Below, piece by piece: positions 33,063 to 43,062 of a stretch of DNA of 64,000 nucleotides. The notes below the pieces were generated by a model. The model ran no database searches. It was not told the origin of the DNA and was given only the letters and a program-made list of their open reading frames with translations. The position numbers and the translations under genes are program-made. This DNA comes from Pararhodobacter marinus (lineage in GTDB: Bacteria; Pseudomonadota; Alphaproteobacteria; Rhodobacterales; Rhodobacteraceae). The first letter of the stretch is position 1, and the number at the start of each line of letters is the position of its first letter. Location of the stretch: contig NZ_QEYD01000013.1 in the NCBI RefSeq assembly GCF_003122215.1, positions 1-64,000 of the forward strand. Reading direction: 5' to 3'.

Positions 33063-33833
33063 CTATTCGGCGGCGCTTTTGCGCGAGGCGAGGGGCGGAT
33101 CGGGCAGAGCGGGGTCCATGAAGTGGCCGATCATCGCCTCGGTCGCCAGCGCATAGGCCTGATCGAGCGGCAGCGCGACCTGTGCCTTGGTCGCCGCCAG
33201 CCCCGCTTGCGAGATCGCCGAGAAGCGCCCGGCGAGGGTCTGCGCCACCTCGTCCACGCGGGCGGCGAGGGCGTCTTCGGCGACGATCTCGGTGACGAGA
33301 CCCTGCGCCAGCGCCCAGTCGGCGGTTTGGTCCTCGCCGGTGAGCGCGAGTTTCATCAGCGCCTTGCGGCCGACCGCGCGGGCCACGGCGACCGAGGGCG
33401 TGGTGCAGAAGCCGCCGCGCCGGATGCCGGGCAGGCAGAAGCGGGCCTGCGGCGCGGCATAGGCCAGGTCGCAGGCGGCGATCAGCTGCAGCCCGGCGGC
33501 GGTGGCGATGCCTTCGGTCCGCGCGATGGTGGGCTTGGCGCTGTTTGCCACGGCCTGCATCATCTCGGCGCAGGCCTCGAACAACTCGGTCACATAGGCG
33601 CGGCCGTGATCGGGATCGGCGCGGTGGGCGGCGATTTCCTTCAGGTCGTGCCCCGCGCAGAAGATCTTACCCGGACCGTGGATCACGATCACGCTTGTGT
33701 CGTCATCGGTCTGCGCATCCGCGACGGCCTTGTGCAGGGCGCGGATCATGCCCAGCGACAGGGGATGTGCGGTGCCGTTTTCAAGCGTCACGGTCAGGAC
33801 GCCATGGCTGCGGGAAGTGCTGATCTGTTCCAT
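33063..33833 (-). CDS. Enoyl-CoA hydratase/isomerase family protein
   Basis: A 256-aa crotonase-fold protein. The oxyanion-hole segments IFCAGHDLKEI and EGIATAAGLQLIAACDLAYA are clear. The second catalytic region RRGGFCTTPSVAVARAVG lacks the usual catalytic glutamate of hydratases, so it may be an isomerase or a relaxed hydratase. It acts on CoA thioesters in the cytosol. The ATG at 33833 lies 82 bp from the divergent tgt start. Confidence 0.88.
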   Translation of the reverse strand: MEQISTSRSHGVLTVTLENGTAHPLSLGMIRALHKAVADAQTDDDTSVIVIHGPGKIFCAGHDLKEIAAHRADPDHGRAYVTELFEACAEMMQAVANSAKPTIARTEGIATAAGLQLIAACDLAYAAPQARFCLPGIRRGGFCTTPSVAVARAVGRKALMKLALTGEDQTADWALAQGLVTEIVAEDALAARVDEVAQTLAGRFSAISQAGLAATKAQVALPLDQAYALATEAMIGHFMDPALPDPPLASRKSAAE

Positions 33834-33888
33834 GGCGCAACTGTGGACCCTGCGGCGCGGGCTGGCAAGATCGGGCGCCGCGCGCTAA

Positions 33889-35046
<1,158 letters not shown>

Positions 35047-35133
35047 GCGCGGCTCAGCTTCGCAAAGGTTGCGCTTTTGCCGGACGTGCCGGGGCGTCCC
35101 GACGCGAAGGCGGGGCCGCCCCTGCCGGGCCTC

Positions 35134-36441
35134 TCAGCGCGCGCCCTTGACCCAGCGCACGCGCAGCCGGGTGAGGCGGTTTTCCACCCGCTCGACCACG
35201 GTGAAGCGGAAGCCGTGGAACTGGAACACCTGCCCGGCTTCGGGGATCAGCTGGGCCTCGTGGATGACAAGGCCCGCGACAGTGTTCGCCTCTTCATCGG
35301 GAAGCTGCCAGTCCATCGCGCGGTTGAGATCGCGGATCGTCATGGTGCCGTCGATCTCGATCGCGCCCGATTCGAGCCGGATGATCGGGTCGTCGGTCGG
35401 GATGTCGTGTTCGTCGACGATCTCGCCCACGATTTCCTCAAGGATGTCTTCCAGCGTGATCAGCCCCTGAAGCGCGCCGTATTCGTCGATCACCAGCCCG
35501 AAATGGCGGTGCTGCTTCATGAATTGCTGCATCTGCTCATCAAGAGGCGTGGTGTCGGGCACGAAATAGGGCTCGCGCATCACGGTGGCGATATCGAGCT
35601 TCTCGACCGCGTTGAAATCGCCGCCGGCTTCGGTGACCAGCTTGTGCACTTCGCGCATGAGGTCGCGGATATGGATCACGCCGACGATATTCTCGGGCTC
35701 GTCGCGCCAGGCGGGCAGGCGGGAATGGGGCGAGTTCACGCTTTGGGCGATGATCTCGGCGGGCGGCGCGTCAAGGTCGACGGTCTCGAGCTGCGAGCGG
35801 TGCAACATGACCTCTTCGACGGTGCGTGTACCCAGGTCCAGCGCGCCCAGCAGGCGGTCGCGGTCTTCCTTGTCGACCGAGCCTTCGGAATGGCCAAGCG
35901 CCAGCGTGCCGGCGATTTCCTCGTGATAGCTGAGCACCGCGCTGTCGGGGTCGGTGCGCACGCCCACCAGCGCCAGGATGCCGCGCACCAGCATCCGCAC
36001 CGCGCCGACGATGGGCGACAGCAGCACGACGATGATGCGGATCGGTTTCGAGACCAGCGAGGCCGCGGATTCGGGGTTGGTGATGGCGTAGGTCTTCGGC
36101 AGGACCTCGGCAAAGATCAGCACCAGAAGGGTCATGATCAGCGTGGCCAGCGCGACGCCGGAATCGCCGAAAAGCCGGGTGAACAGCGCCGTCGCCAGCG
36201 AGGTGGCAAGGATGTTGACCAGGTTGTTGCCCAGAAGCACAGAGCCGATCAGCCGTTCGCTGTCCTCGGTGATCTTGAGCGCGGTTTCGGCCCCGCGCGA
36301 TCCGCGATCCGCCAGCGCCCTCAGCTTGGCGCGCGACGAGGCGGTGAGGGCGGTTTCGCTGCCCGAGAAGAATCCCGACAGGATGAGAAGCGCGAAGATC
36401 GCGCCGGCGGTCAGCCATAAGGCGGTGTCGAAGGTTGTCAT
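35134..36441 (-). CDS. CNNM/CorC-type transporter with CBS domains (HlyC/CorC family)
   Basis: A 435-aa membrane protein. Residues 1-200 are a DUF21/CNNM transmembrane domain (FFSGSETALTASSRAKL, GNNLVNILATSLATALF). Two CBS domains follow (about 215-340, MLHRSQLETVDLD and EYGALQGLITLEDILE), and a C-terminal CorC_HlyC domain (about 350-430). The family exports Mg2+ or Co2+; the old name hemolysin is misleading. The start is the ATG at 36441 with an AGGGA ribosome binding site, nine codons inside the longest opening. Confidence 0.92.
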   Translation of the reverse strand: MTTFDTALWLTAGAIFALLILSGFFSGSETALTASSRAKLRALADRGSRGAETALKITEDSERLIGSVLLGNNLVNILATSLATALFTRLFGDSGVALATLIMTLLVLIFAEVLPKTYAITNPESAASLVSKPIRIIVVLLSPIVGAVRMLVRGILALVGVRTDPDSAVLSYHEEIAGTLALGHSEGSVDKEDRDRLLGALDLGTRTVEEVMLHRSQLETVDLDAPPAEIIAQSVNSPHSRLPAWRDEPENIVGVIHIRDLMREVHKLVTEAGGDFNAVEKLDIATVMREPYFVPDTTPLDEQMQQFMKQHRHFGLVIDEYGALQGLITLEDILEEIVGEIVDEHDIPTDDPIIRLESGAIEIDGTMTIRDLNRAMDWQLPDEEANTVAGLVIHEAQLIPEAGQVFQFHGFRFTVVERVENRLTRLRVRWVKGAR

Positions 36442-36526
36442 TGTCCCTGACTCTGGTTCGGGACCCATTTAGGGGTGCGGTGTGCCCCTGTTCAAGCCTT
36501 GCCCGGGCTGCGTACGGCGATTGGGC

Positions 36527-36562
36527 AAAAGAAGACCCCGCGACCGGGAGGTGCGCGGGGTT
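36527..36562 (-). terminator. Rho-independent terminator after the DUF882 gene
   Basis: On the minus strand, AACCCCGCG...CGCGGGGT is followed by CTTCTTTT. Stem arms are at 36536-36542 and 36554-36560. It lies 27 bp past the DUF882 stop and before the CNNM gene. Confidence 0.75.
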
Positions 36563-36589
36563 CATCGCAAGCGAAGGGGTGAAAAGCGG

Positions 36590-37159
36590 TCAGCCGCCCC
36601 AGGTGCGGACCGGGCCGCAATCCATATGGGTAAAGTTCGAGCGCGAATAACGCCCCACGCCGCCGGCATTGCAGGCGACCGCGGCACGCGCGACCTGGCT
36701 GACCGAACGGCTGTTGAGACGCAGGTCGGCGGCTTGGCCAACCATGTGGCGGGAATTGCGCGCAACGCCCGACGACCGGCGGCGCAGCATGGCGTTGGTT
36801 TCGGGCGAGCGGTAGCCCGACAGCAGGATATAGGGTTCGGTCACGTCGAGCAGGTTATGCGCGGCGGCCATGATATCCAGCGTGCGGGTATCGATGCGGT
36901 GAAGCTGATCGTTGCGCCAGTCGCGGCAGAAATGGTTCACCATGTCCAGCACTTCGGGGACATACTCGCCGTCGATCCAGTAGATCGCGTCCAGCGTTTC
37001 GCCCGAATGGCCCGAATACATCTTGAGGCGGCGGATGTCGCCGGCGCCCCGGTTGAAGGCGAAGGCCTTGGACATGCGCGGGGCGGCGGTCACGGCGGTG
37101 GCAGCAAAGATGCCGAGCAGAGCGCGCCGGGAGAATCCGGTTTCAACCGAAGAAGTCAT
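36590..37159 (-). CDS. DUF882 (YcbK-like, peptidase M15-fold) exported protein
   Basis: A 189-aa protein starting at the ATG at 37159. The N-terminus FSRRALLGIFAATAVTAAP is a twin-arginine (Tat) type signal. The mature part is DUF882/M15-like, with LSGYRSPETNAMLRRRS, RHMVGQAADLR and FTHMDCGPVRTW giving the zinc-binding His/Asp/His set. A role in murein cleavage in the periplasm is likely. An AGGAC ribosome binding site precedes the start. It lies head-to-head with the L,D-transpeptidase gene over a 532-bp gap, so both may serve the cell wall. Confidence 0.9.
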   Translation of the reverse strand: MTSSVETGFSRRALLGIFAATAVTAAPRMSKAFAFNRGAGDIRRLKMYSGHSGETLDAIYWIDGEYVPEVLDMVNHFCRDWRNDQLHRIDTRTLDIMAAAHNLLDVTEPYILLSGYRSPETNAMLRRRSSGVARNSRHMVGQAADLRLNSRSVSQVARAAVACNAGGVGRYSRSNFTHMDCGPVRTWGG

Positions 37160-37691
37160 GTTTGTCCTGTCCCAATCCCAAAGTCGCGGGGTGCCTTTGC
37201 GGCTTAACTTCATGATCGGTCCCTTCTGGGTGGCGGCTGGGCCGTATCCGTCCGGGGCATCGAGTCACGAAGACAAATTTTTCTTCTGATGTTTCTATGC
37301 CACAGAGATCCGGTTCTCCCAAGCCCGGATTCGGATTGGCAGCGTCTGTGCCGTCAAAATAGGCGAGATTTTGCTGAAAAAGGCTTAAGGCGGCGGAAAA
37401 TCATTTATTAACAGTTTGTTGTGGGCCCGAAGTACCGCGTCCGACAGCCTGCCTGTCGCGCAGGGCGTGGGCAAGGACGGGAAAGATGGGGCCTTCGGCG
37501 GCAGCGGCGTGGAACCGTACGGGTCCCGGCGGCGTTGTCGCGGGAATCAGTGCGGTCTCGGCATTGTGAATGGCGATACAAGCTGCGAAAATCGACACTG
37601 ACTTATGCTATAATCCACCCTTGCGAGGCGACGTCCGTATCCGGCGCGACACGGCCCCTCGCGGGACAGTTTATCTGACGGGAGTTTTTTC
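37160..37691. other. Long divergent intergenic region between two cell-wall genes
   Basis: The 532 bases between the DUF882 and L,D-transpeptidase starts hold no gene I can support. It is A+T-rich around 37270-37415 and 37560-37625, where promoters are expected. No riboswitch or known RNA was recognised. A long 5' leader for the transpeptidase mRNA is possible. Confidence 0.45.
37586..37614 (+). promoter_or_regulatory. Possible sigma-70 type promoter of the L,D-transpeptidase gene
   Basis: A consensus -10 box TATAAT (37609-37614) lies 77 bp before the ATG, with an extended TATGC just upstream. The matching -35 position (CGAAAA or GCGAAA) is poor. Consensus -10 boxes are rare in this G+C-rich genome, which is the main argument. 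Confidence 0.35.
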
Positions 37692-39323
37692 ATGCAGACG
37701 AAGGAAGCGCGACGGCCCACGCGAGCGAGCCGTCCGGTTTTTCATGCCGGTGTCGTGGCTCTTGGCCTGGCCCTGAGCGGTGCCGCCCCCGCCGTTCTGA
37801 CCGCCACCTTCGCCGCCCCCGCGATGGCGCAGCAATTCCCCGCCTTCCGGCAGGCGTTGGCCGAAGGCGTGGCCGAGAACCGCGCGCTGGCGGCCTTTTA
37901 CCGGGAACACGGATACGAGGCCGTCTGGACCGGCGCCGACGGTGCCGCGCGCCGCAGCGCGCTGGTCACGGCGCTGAGCCGGGCCTCGGAACACGGGCTT
38001 CCGGCGGCGCGCTACGACCTGAACGGGCTTCTGGCCGATTTCGACGCGGTCGAGACCGAGCGCGATCGCGGCATGCTCGAGGCGCGCGCCTCGCTGACCT
38101 TCCTGCGCTATGCCACGGACATTCATAGCGGTGTTGTCGATCCGGCCTCGATCAACCCCGAATTCATGGTGCGCGAAGTGCCGCGCCCCGATCCGACCGA
38201 GCTGATGACCGAGTTCGTCGCCTCCGAGCCGGTGGCTTTCATCCGCAACCTGGCGCCCTCGTCGCCGGAATATGCGCGGCTCTACCGGGCGCGGCGCGAT
38301 CTCTTGGAAACCGTGGCGAATGGCGGCTGGGGACCCCGTGTCCAGGCCGGCAGCCTTGCGCCCGGCGATACCGGCGCGGGCGTCGTGCAGCTGCGCAACC
38401 GTCTGATCGCCATGGGCTTCATGCCGCGCGTGGCGACCGCGACGTATGATTCCCTCATGCAGCAGGCGGTGCAGGAATTCCAGGAATCCGTGGGGATCGA
38501 GGCGGACGGCGTCGCCGGCAACGCCACCATCCGCGCGATCAATGTCGAACCGCAGGACCGTCTGCCGTCGATCAATGTCGCGCTCGAGCGCGAGCGCTGG
38601 CTCAACATCCCGCGCGGCGACCGGCATATCTGGGTGAACCTGACCGATTTCGTGGCCCGCATCGTCGATTTCGACGAAGTCACCTATGAAACCCGCTCGG
38701 TCATCGGGTCGCGCCAGAACCAGACGCCCGAATTCTCGGACATGATGGAATACATGGACATCAACCCGACCTGGACGTTGCCCCGGTCGATCATCGGCGA
38801 ATACTGGGGCGCGCTGTCGTCGGGCGGGGCGCGGCACCTGAACCTGATCGACCATACCGGGCGCGTCGTGCCGCGCGAACAGGTGAACTTCGCGGCCTAT
38901 TCGCCGCAGACCCTGCCCTTCGACGTGCAGCAGCCCCCGGGGCCGGGCAATGCGCTGGGCGAGGTGAAATTCATGTTCCCCAACCCCTACGCGATCTACC
39001 TGCACGACACGCCGTCGCGGTCGCTGTTCAGCCACGACGTGCGCGCCTATTCGCATGGCTGCATCCGGCTCGCCGATCCGCGCGAATTTGCCTACCAGCT
39101 TCTGGCGGTGCAGGAAGACGATCCCGTCAACTATTACCACATGATCCAGAGCACGGGCCGCCTGACCCGCGTGCCGCTGGTGACGCCGATCCCGGTGCAT
39201 CTGGTTTACCGCACGGCCTATACTTCGGTCGACGGGCGGATGAACTACCGCAACGACATCTACGGCCGCGATGCGCAGATTTACGATGCGCTGATCCGGG
39301 CCGGGGTGGAAGTGGGCGCCTGA
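37692..39323 (+). CDS. L,D-transpeptidase (YcbB-like) with peptidoglycan-binding domain
   Basis: A 543-aa exported enzyme. Residues 1-47 are a long signal peptide ending AAPAMA-QQ. A scaffold region (60-210) is followed by a peptidoglycan-binding repeat (about 215-270, GDTGAGVVQLRNRLIAMG). The YkuD catalytic domain spans about 295-480, with the active site HDVRAYSHGCIRL and the nucleophile cysteine at residue 457. It makes 3-3 cross-links in peptidoglycan. Length and order match the YcbB/LdtD group. The ATG has a GACGGGAG ribosome binding site. Confidence 0.93.
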   Translation: MQTKEARRPTRASRPVFHAGVVALGLALSGAAPAVLTATFAAPAMAQQFPAFRQALAEGVAENRALAAFYREHGYEAVWTGADGAARRSALVTALSRASEHGLPAARYDLNGLLADFDAVETERDRGMLEARASLTFLRYATDIHSGVVDPASINPEFMVREVPRPDPTELMTEFVASEPVAFIRNLAPSSPEYARLYRARRDLLETVANGGWGPRVQAGSLAPGDTGAGVVQLRNRLIAMGFMPRVATATYDSLMQQAVQEFQESVGIEADGVAGNATIRAINVEPQDRLPSINVALERERWLNIPRGDRHIWVNLTDFVARIVDFDEVTYETRSVIGSRQNQTPEFSDMMEYMDINPTWTLPRSIIGEYWGALSSGGARHLNLIDHTGRVVPREQVNFAAYSPQTLPFDVQQPPGPGNALGEVKFMFPNPYAIYLHDTPSRSLFSHDVRAYSHGCIRLADPREFAYQLLAVQEDDPVNYYHMIQSTGRLTRVPLVTPIPVHLVYRTAYTSVDGRMNYRNDIYGRDAQIYDALIRAGVEVGA

Positions 39324-39377
39324 GCGCGCTAAACCGGGCGGGCGCCGATCAGGGCGCCCGACCGGAGGTTTCCCGAC

Positions 39378-40484
39378 ATGCAGAACAGTGTCGCTGACAT
39401 CGCTGCCGCGCTGGGTGCGCGGTTCGAGGGTGCGGGCGAGCTGACCGTGACCGCCGCGGCCGAACCGGCCTCGGCGGGTCCGTTCGATCTGGCCCTTGCC
39501 ATGGATCCCCGCTACGCCGACGGTATCGCGCAGGGCAAGGCCCGCGCGGCGATCCTGTGGGACGGGGCGGACTGGCGCGCGCTGGGACTGGAAGCGGCGA
39601 TCTTTGCGCCGCGCGGCCGTCTGGCGATGGCGCGGCTGACGCAGGCTTTCGATCCCGGCCCCGATCTGGCCCCGGGTATCAGCCCGATGGCGGTTGTCGA
39701 TCCCTCGGCCCAGATCGGCGAGGGCGCGCGGATCGGGCCCTTCACGGTGATCGGTGCGAATGTGAAGATCGGCGCCAATGCCCGCATCGCCGAGCGCGTC
39801 TCGATCGGCCGCGACACGGTGATCGGCGCGGATGCGCTGATCCTTGCGGGGGTCGCCATCGGCCATAAGGTCACGATCGGCGACCGGTTTATCGCCCAGC
39901 CCAACGCCGTGATCGGCGGCGACGGCTTCAGCTACGTGACCGAAGAAACCTCGCGCGTCGAGGAAGCCCGCGCCACGCTGGGGCAGGCGCAGCAGACCAA
40001 GCAGCAGGTCTGGGAGCGCATCCATTCGCTGGGCGGCGTCACCATCGGCGACGATGTCGAGATCGGATCCTGCGCGACCATCGACCGGGGCACGATCCGC
40101 GACACCTCGATCGGGCGGGGCACGAAGGTGGATAACCTCGTCCAGGTGGCCCATAACGTGACCGTGGGCGAAGACTGCCTGCTCTGCGGTCAGGTCGGCA
40201 TTGCCGGCTCGACGCGGATCGGCAACCGCGTGGTGCTGGCGGGCAAGGTCGGCGTGGTCGACAACATCTTCGTCGGCGACGACGTGGTCGCGGCGGGCGG
40301 CACGGTGATCAATTCGAATGCACCGGCAGGCCGGGTGCTGATGGGATATCCCGGCGTGAAGATGGAAACGCATGTTGAAATCTACAAAGCGACACGAAGA
40401 TTGCCCCGACTCGCCGCACAAGTGGCCGAAATTCAGAAAACTGTTAAAATCCTGATGGAGAAGGGGCGCGACGGCACCCCTTGA
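39378..40484 (+). CDS. lpxD: UDP-3-O-acylglucosamine N-acyltransferase
   Basis: A 368-aa LpxD that adds the second 3-hydroxyacyl chain to UDP-glucosamine in lipid A synthesis. The N-terminal ~100 residues are the uridine-binding domain. Residues ~110-335 are a left-handed beta helix of hexapeptide repeats (IGEGARIGPFTVIGANVKIG). The catalytic histidine is in VQVAHNVTVG (H259), and the C-terminal helices complete the acyl-ACP site. It is followed by an ACP gene (15 bp gap) and a ketosynthase gene (3 bp gap), outside the common lpxD-fabZ-lpxA cluster. Confidence 0.95.
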   Translation: MQNSVADIAAALGARFEGAGELTVTAAAEPASAGPFDLALAMDPRYADGIAQGKARAAILWDGADWRALGLEAAIFAPRGRLAMARLTQAFDPGPDLAPGISPMAVVDPSAQIGEGARIGPFTVIGANVKIGANARIAERVSIGRDTVIGADALILAGVAIGHKVTIGDRFIAQPNAVIGGDGFSYVTEETSRVEEARATLGQAQQTKQQVWERIHSLGGVTIGDDVEIGSCATIDRGTIRDTSIGRGTKVDNLVQVAHNVTVGEDCLLCGQVGIAGSTRIGNRVVLAGKVGVVDNIFVGDDVVAAGGTVINSNAPAGRVLMGYPGVKMETHVEIYKATRRLPRLAAQVAEIQKTVKILMEKGRDGTP

Positions 40485-40499
40485 TCAGGAGATGACAGG

Positions 40500-40787
40500 A
40501 TGGACGGCAGTTTCTTGACCCTCGACGACGGCCTGCAGCGCAAGGTCGTCGAAATCCTGGCCCTGCAGGCCATGCGCGAGCCTTCGGGCCTGACGCCCGA
40601 GATGACGCTCGAAGGGCTGGGCATCGACAGTCTGGGCATGGCCGAAGTGATCTTCGCGGTCGAGGAAGCCTTCGACGTGCAGATCCCCTTCAACGCCAAT
40701 GATCCGCAGGCGGCAGCGCTGGATCTCAGCTCGGTTGGTTCGGTCTGCGCCGCCGTCGCCCGTCTGGTCCGCGATCAGCGCGGCTGA
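40500..40787 (+). CDS. Dedicated acyl carrier protein beside lpxD
   Basis: A 95-aa acyl carrier protein with the phosphopantetheine site GIDSL (Ser44). It is longer than the ~77-aa housekeeping AcpP and differs from it around the motif (GIDSLGMAEVIFAVEEAF). Its place between lpxD and a ketosynthase suggests a specialised carrier for an envelope or lipid A acyl chain, in the manner of rhizobial AcpXL. That parallel is an inference. A CAGGAG ribosome binding site precedes the ATG. Confidence 0.9.
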   Translation: MDGSFLTLDDGLQRKVVEILALQAMREPSGLTPEMTLEGLGIDSLGMAEVIFAVEEAFDVQIPFNANDPQAAALDLSSVGSVCAAVARLVRDQRG

Positions 40788-40790
40788 CGG

Positions 40791-42014
40791 ATGTCCGGCG
40801 AGAGGGGCGGGGCGCGTCGCGTCGCGATTACCGGGGCGGGCACGGTCAACGCACTGGCGCTCGATGTCGCGGGAACGATGGCGGCGCTGGCCGAGGGGCG
40901 GGTGGCCATCGGCCCACTGCAATTCGACGAGGTCGAGCGCCTGTCGGTCCGCATCGGCGGGCAGATCCACGGTTGGGACGCCGAGGCGCGGTTCTCGCGT
41001 CAGGAGCTGTCGCTCTATGACCGCGTGGTGCAATTCGCCATCGAGGCCGCGCGGCAGGCCGTGGCGCAGGCCGGGCTTGCGCTGAGCGAGGCCGAGGCGA
41101 TGCGCGCGGGCGTCGTGCTGGGCACCGGGGGCGGCGGGTACAACACCGTCGATGACAGCTACCGCGCGCTGCAGGCGCAGGGCAAGAACCGGGTCCATCC
41201 CTTCACCATTCCGCGCCTCATGCACAACGCCGCCGCAGCGCATCTGTCGATGCGCCACGGGCTGAAGGGGCCGTCCTTTACCGTCTCGACCGCCTGTGCC
41301 TCGTCCAACCACGCGATGGGACTGGCCTTGCAGATGGTGCGCTCGGGCGCCTGCGACGTGGTCCTGACAGGCGGCGCCGAGGCGACCCTGTGCTTCGGCG
41401 GCCTCAAGGCTTGGGAAGGGCTGCGGGTGATGTCGCCCGATGGCTGCCGCCCGTTCTGCGCCAGCCGCAACGGCATGGTTCAGGGCGAAGGCGCGGCGGT
41501 CTTCGTGTTCGAGGACTGGGACAGGGCAACGGCGCGCGGCGCCGATATCCTGGCCGAAGTCGCGGGCGCCGCGATGAGCTCGGATGCGGGCGATATCGTG
41601 CTACCCGATCCCGACGGCGCCGCGCGGGCGATGCGCGGCGCGCTGGCCGATGGCGCGCTGAACGCGGGCGATATCGGCTATATCAACGCCCATGGCACCG
41701 CGACCGCGGCCAATGACCGGTCCGAGGCGCAGGCGATCCGCAGCGTCTTCGATACCCCGCCGCCGGTCTCGTCGACGAAATCCATGCACGGGCACCTTCT
41801 GGGCGCGGCGGGGGCGGTGGAGTTGCTGGCGGTGATCTCGGCCCTGCGCGACGGGGTGATCCCCCCGACGGCGGGCTGGCGCGAGACCGATCCGGCGGTG
41901 CTGGGCCTTGACGTGGTCCCCAACGAGTCGCGCCGCGCCCAAGTGGACGCGGCGCTGTCGAACGCATTCGCCTTCGGTGGCATGAATGCCTGTCTGGCGC
42001 TCAAGCGGGCCTGA
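40791..42014 (+). CDS. Beta-ketoacyl-ACP synthase (FabF/KAS II family)
   Basis: A 407-aa condensing enzyme. The catalytic cysteine is in VSTACASSNHAMG (C169), and the two histidines are in NAHGTATAANDRSE and KSMHGHLLGAAG, so the Cys-His-His triad is complete. It extends acyl chains on ACP. It forms a three-gene unit with lpxD and the special ACP and is probably dedicated to that carrier, not the cell's main FabF. An alternative start a few codons downstream (VAITGAG) cannot be excluded. Confidence 0.92.
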   Translation: MSGERGGARRVAITGAGTVNALALDVAGTMAALAEGRVAIGPLQFDEVERLSVRIGGQIHGWDAEARFSRQELSLYDRVVQFAIEAARQAVAQAGLALSEAEAMRAGVVLGTGGGGYNTVDDSYRALQAQGKNRVHPFTIPRLMHNAAAAHLSMRHGLKGPSFTVSTACASSNHAMGLALQMVRSGACDVVLTGGAEATLCFGGLKAWEGLRVMSPDGCRPFCASRNGMVQGEGAAVFVFEDWDRATARGADILAEVAGAAMSSDAGDIVLPDPDGAARAMRGALADGALNAGDIGYINAHGTATAANDRSEAQAIRSVFDTPPPVSSTKSMHGHLLGAAGAVELLAVISALRDGVIPPTAGWRETDPAVLGLDVVPNESRRAQVDAALSNAFAFGGMNACLALKRA

Positions 42015-42026
42015 GCGCCGGGCGCG

Positions 42027-42629
42027 TCACTCGCCGGTGCGCGCGGCAGCGGCGGCTTCGGCGAAGCGGGTCTGCAGCTCGTCATAGGCCGCGGTGAAGC
42101 CCGACAGCGAGACATTGATCTCGATCGGCTGGTCGACGGCGATGAAGGGCGCGATGGTGACGGTCGCGTTTGACCCGGCCTTCAGCTGATCGACCTCTTC
42201 GCCGCTCAGCCCCATGCGCACCACGCAACCAACCACGGTGCAGACGCGGAAGCCTTCGACACGCATTTCCTCGGCGCTGCCGATACGGAATCCCAGACCC
42301 GTCGGCAGGAAGGTTTCGAGCGGCGTGGTGATGGTGGCGCCGGCGGCGAACTCGGCGCCCAGCGGCAGCGCGGCGATCGAGAATTCGGCAATCGGCGAGC
42401 CGCCTTCGTCGCGCAGAAGCTGGTACATCTCGCACTGGCGGGGCTGGCCCTCGGTTTCGGGGGCGCAGATGATCTGCCAGTCCGAATGCGTCGCGACGAC
42501 TTCCGGCTGCTGACCCTGGCTTTGCGCGGCCCCGGCTCCGGCGGCGGCGCCGTCTTCCTGGGCGAGGGCCGGCGCAGCGGCGAGCAGGGCGCTGACCAGA
42601 CCGGCGGTCATGGCGGTACGGAACATCAT
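42027..42629 (-). CDS. Invasion-associated locus B (IalB) family protein
   Basis: A 200-aa exported protein. The signal peptide is MMFRTAMTAGLVSALLAAAPALA with cleavage after ALA-Q at about 23. The mature part is the IalB domain: HSDWQIICAPE, PRQCEMYQLL, and VCTVVGCVVRMGL with paired cysteines. IalB proteins are periplasmic or envelope proteins linked to host cell entry in Bartonella; in free-living relatives the role is unknown. It is convergent with the ketosynthase gene, 12 bp apart. Confidence 0.9.
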   Translation of the reverse strand: MMFRTAMTAGLVSALLAAAPALAQEDGAAAGAGAAQSQGQQPEVVATHSDWQIICAPETEGQPRQCEMYQLLRDEGGSPIAEFSIAALPLGAEFAAGATITTPLETFLPTGLGFRIGSAEEMRVEGFRVCTVVGCVVRMGLSGEEVDQLKAGSNATVTIAPFIAVDQPIEINVSLSGFTAAYDELQTRFAEAAAAARTGE

Positions 42630-43062
42630 GGAAGCATCCTCTGGTGCGTGAAATTCGTCCTAGGGCCTAGCATGAAGAATCGGTCAAGTCAGTGGGAAAT
42701 CCGGCTTCCGGCAGCGAGTTGCCGAAAACGCGATCTGCGGCCCGAGGGCTTGAAACGCTGACGCGGGGGCCGTTGGGACGGGGGAATCATGGGGCGTTGC
42801 GCCGGTGCCGTGCAGGCCGGAACGCGAGCGCGGCACAAAAGCGAAAGGGGCCCGCAAGCTGGACCCCTTTCGACTTTTTTTGCTCCCTGTCGGACTGGCC
42901 GACTTATTGAAAGTGACGCTAGCCGTGGAACATGCAGCCGTCAACAGGAAATCCGAAACCGTCCGCCGGGGTGGTCCCGGGGCTTTCAAGTGGCTGAAAC
43001 ACGGTCATTTTCCAGGCAGCTTGACGAATTGGTCAGCGATTGGAAAGCGACCCGCACCCGGC
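42630..43062. other. Intergenic region with a terminator-like hairpin
   Basis: A 433-bp gap between the IalB and MFS genes, both on the minus strand. It holds the hairpin at 42842-42881 and presumably the IalB promoter in the A+T-richer part near 42655-42700. Short open frames here have no recognisable product. Confidence 0.45.
42842..42881. terminator. Bidirectional terminator-like hairpin
   Basis: CGAAAGGGG at 42842-42850 pairs with CCCCTTTCG at 42864-42872 (9 bp). A run of seven T follows on the plus strand and CTTTTG on the minus strand. It likely ends the MFS transcript (minus). Confidence 0.7.

Noticed and set aside
35134-36441. Hemolysin
   Set aside because: The HlyC/CorC label is historical; the DUF21-CBS-CorC layout indicates an ion transporter.
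37671-40421. Minus-strand open frame of 916 codons opposite the L,D-transpeptidase and lpxD genes
   Set aside because: It lies antisense to two clear genes, is rich in Arg/His/Asp with no domain, and is a typical by-product of high-G+C codon usage.
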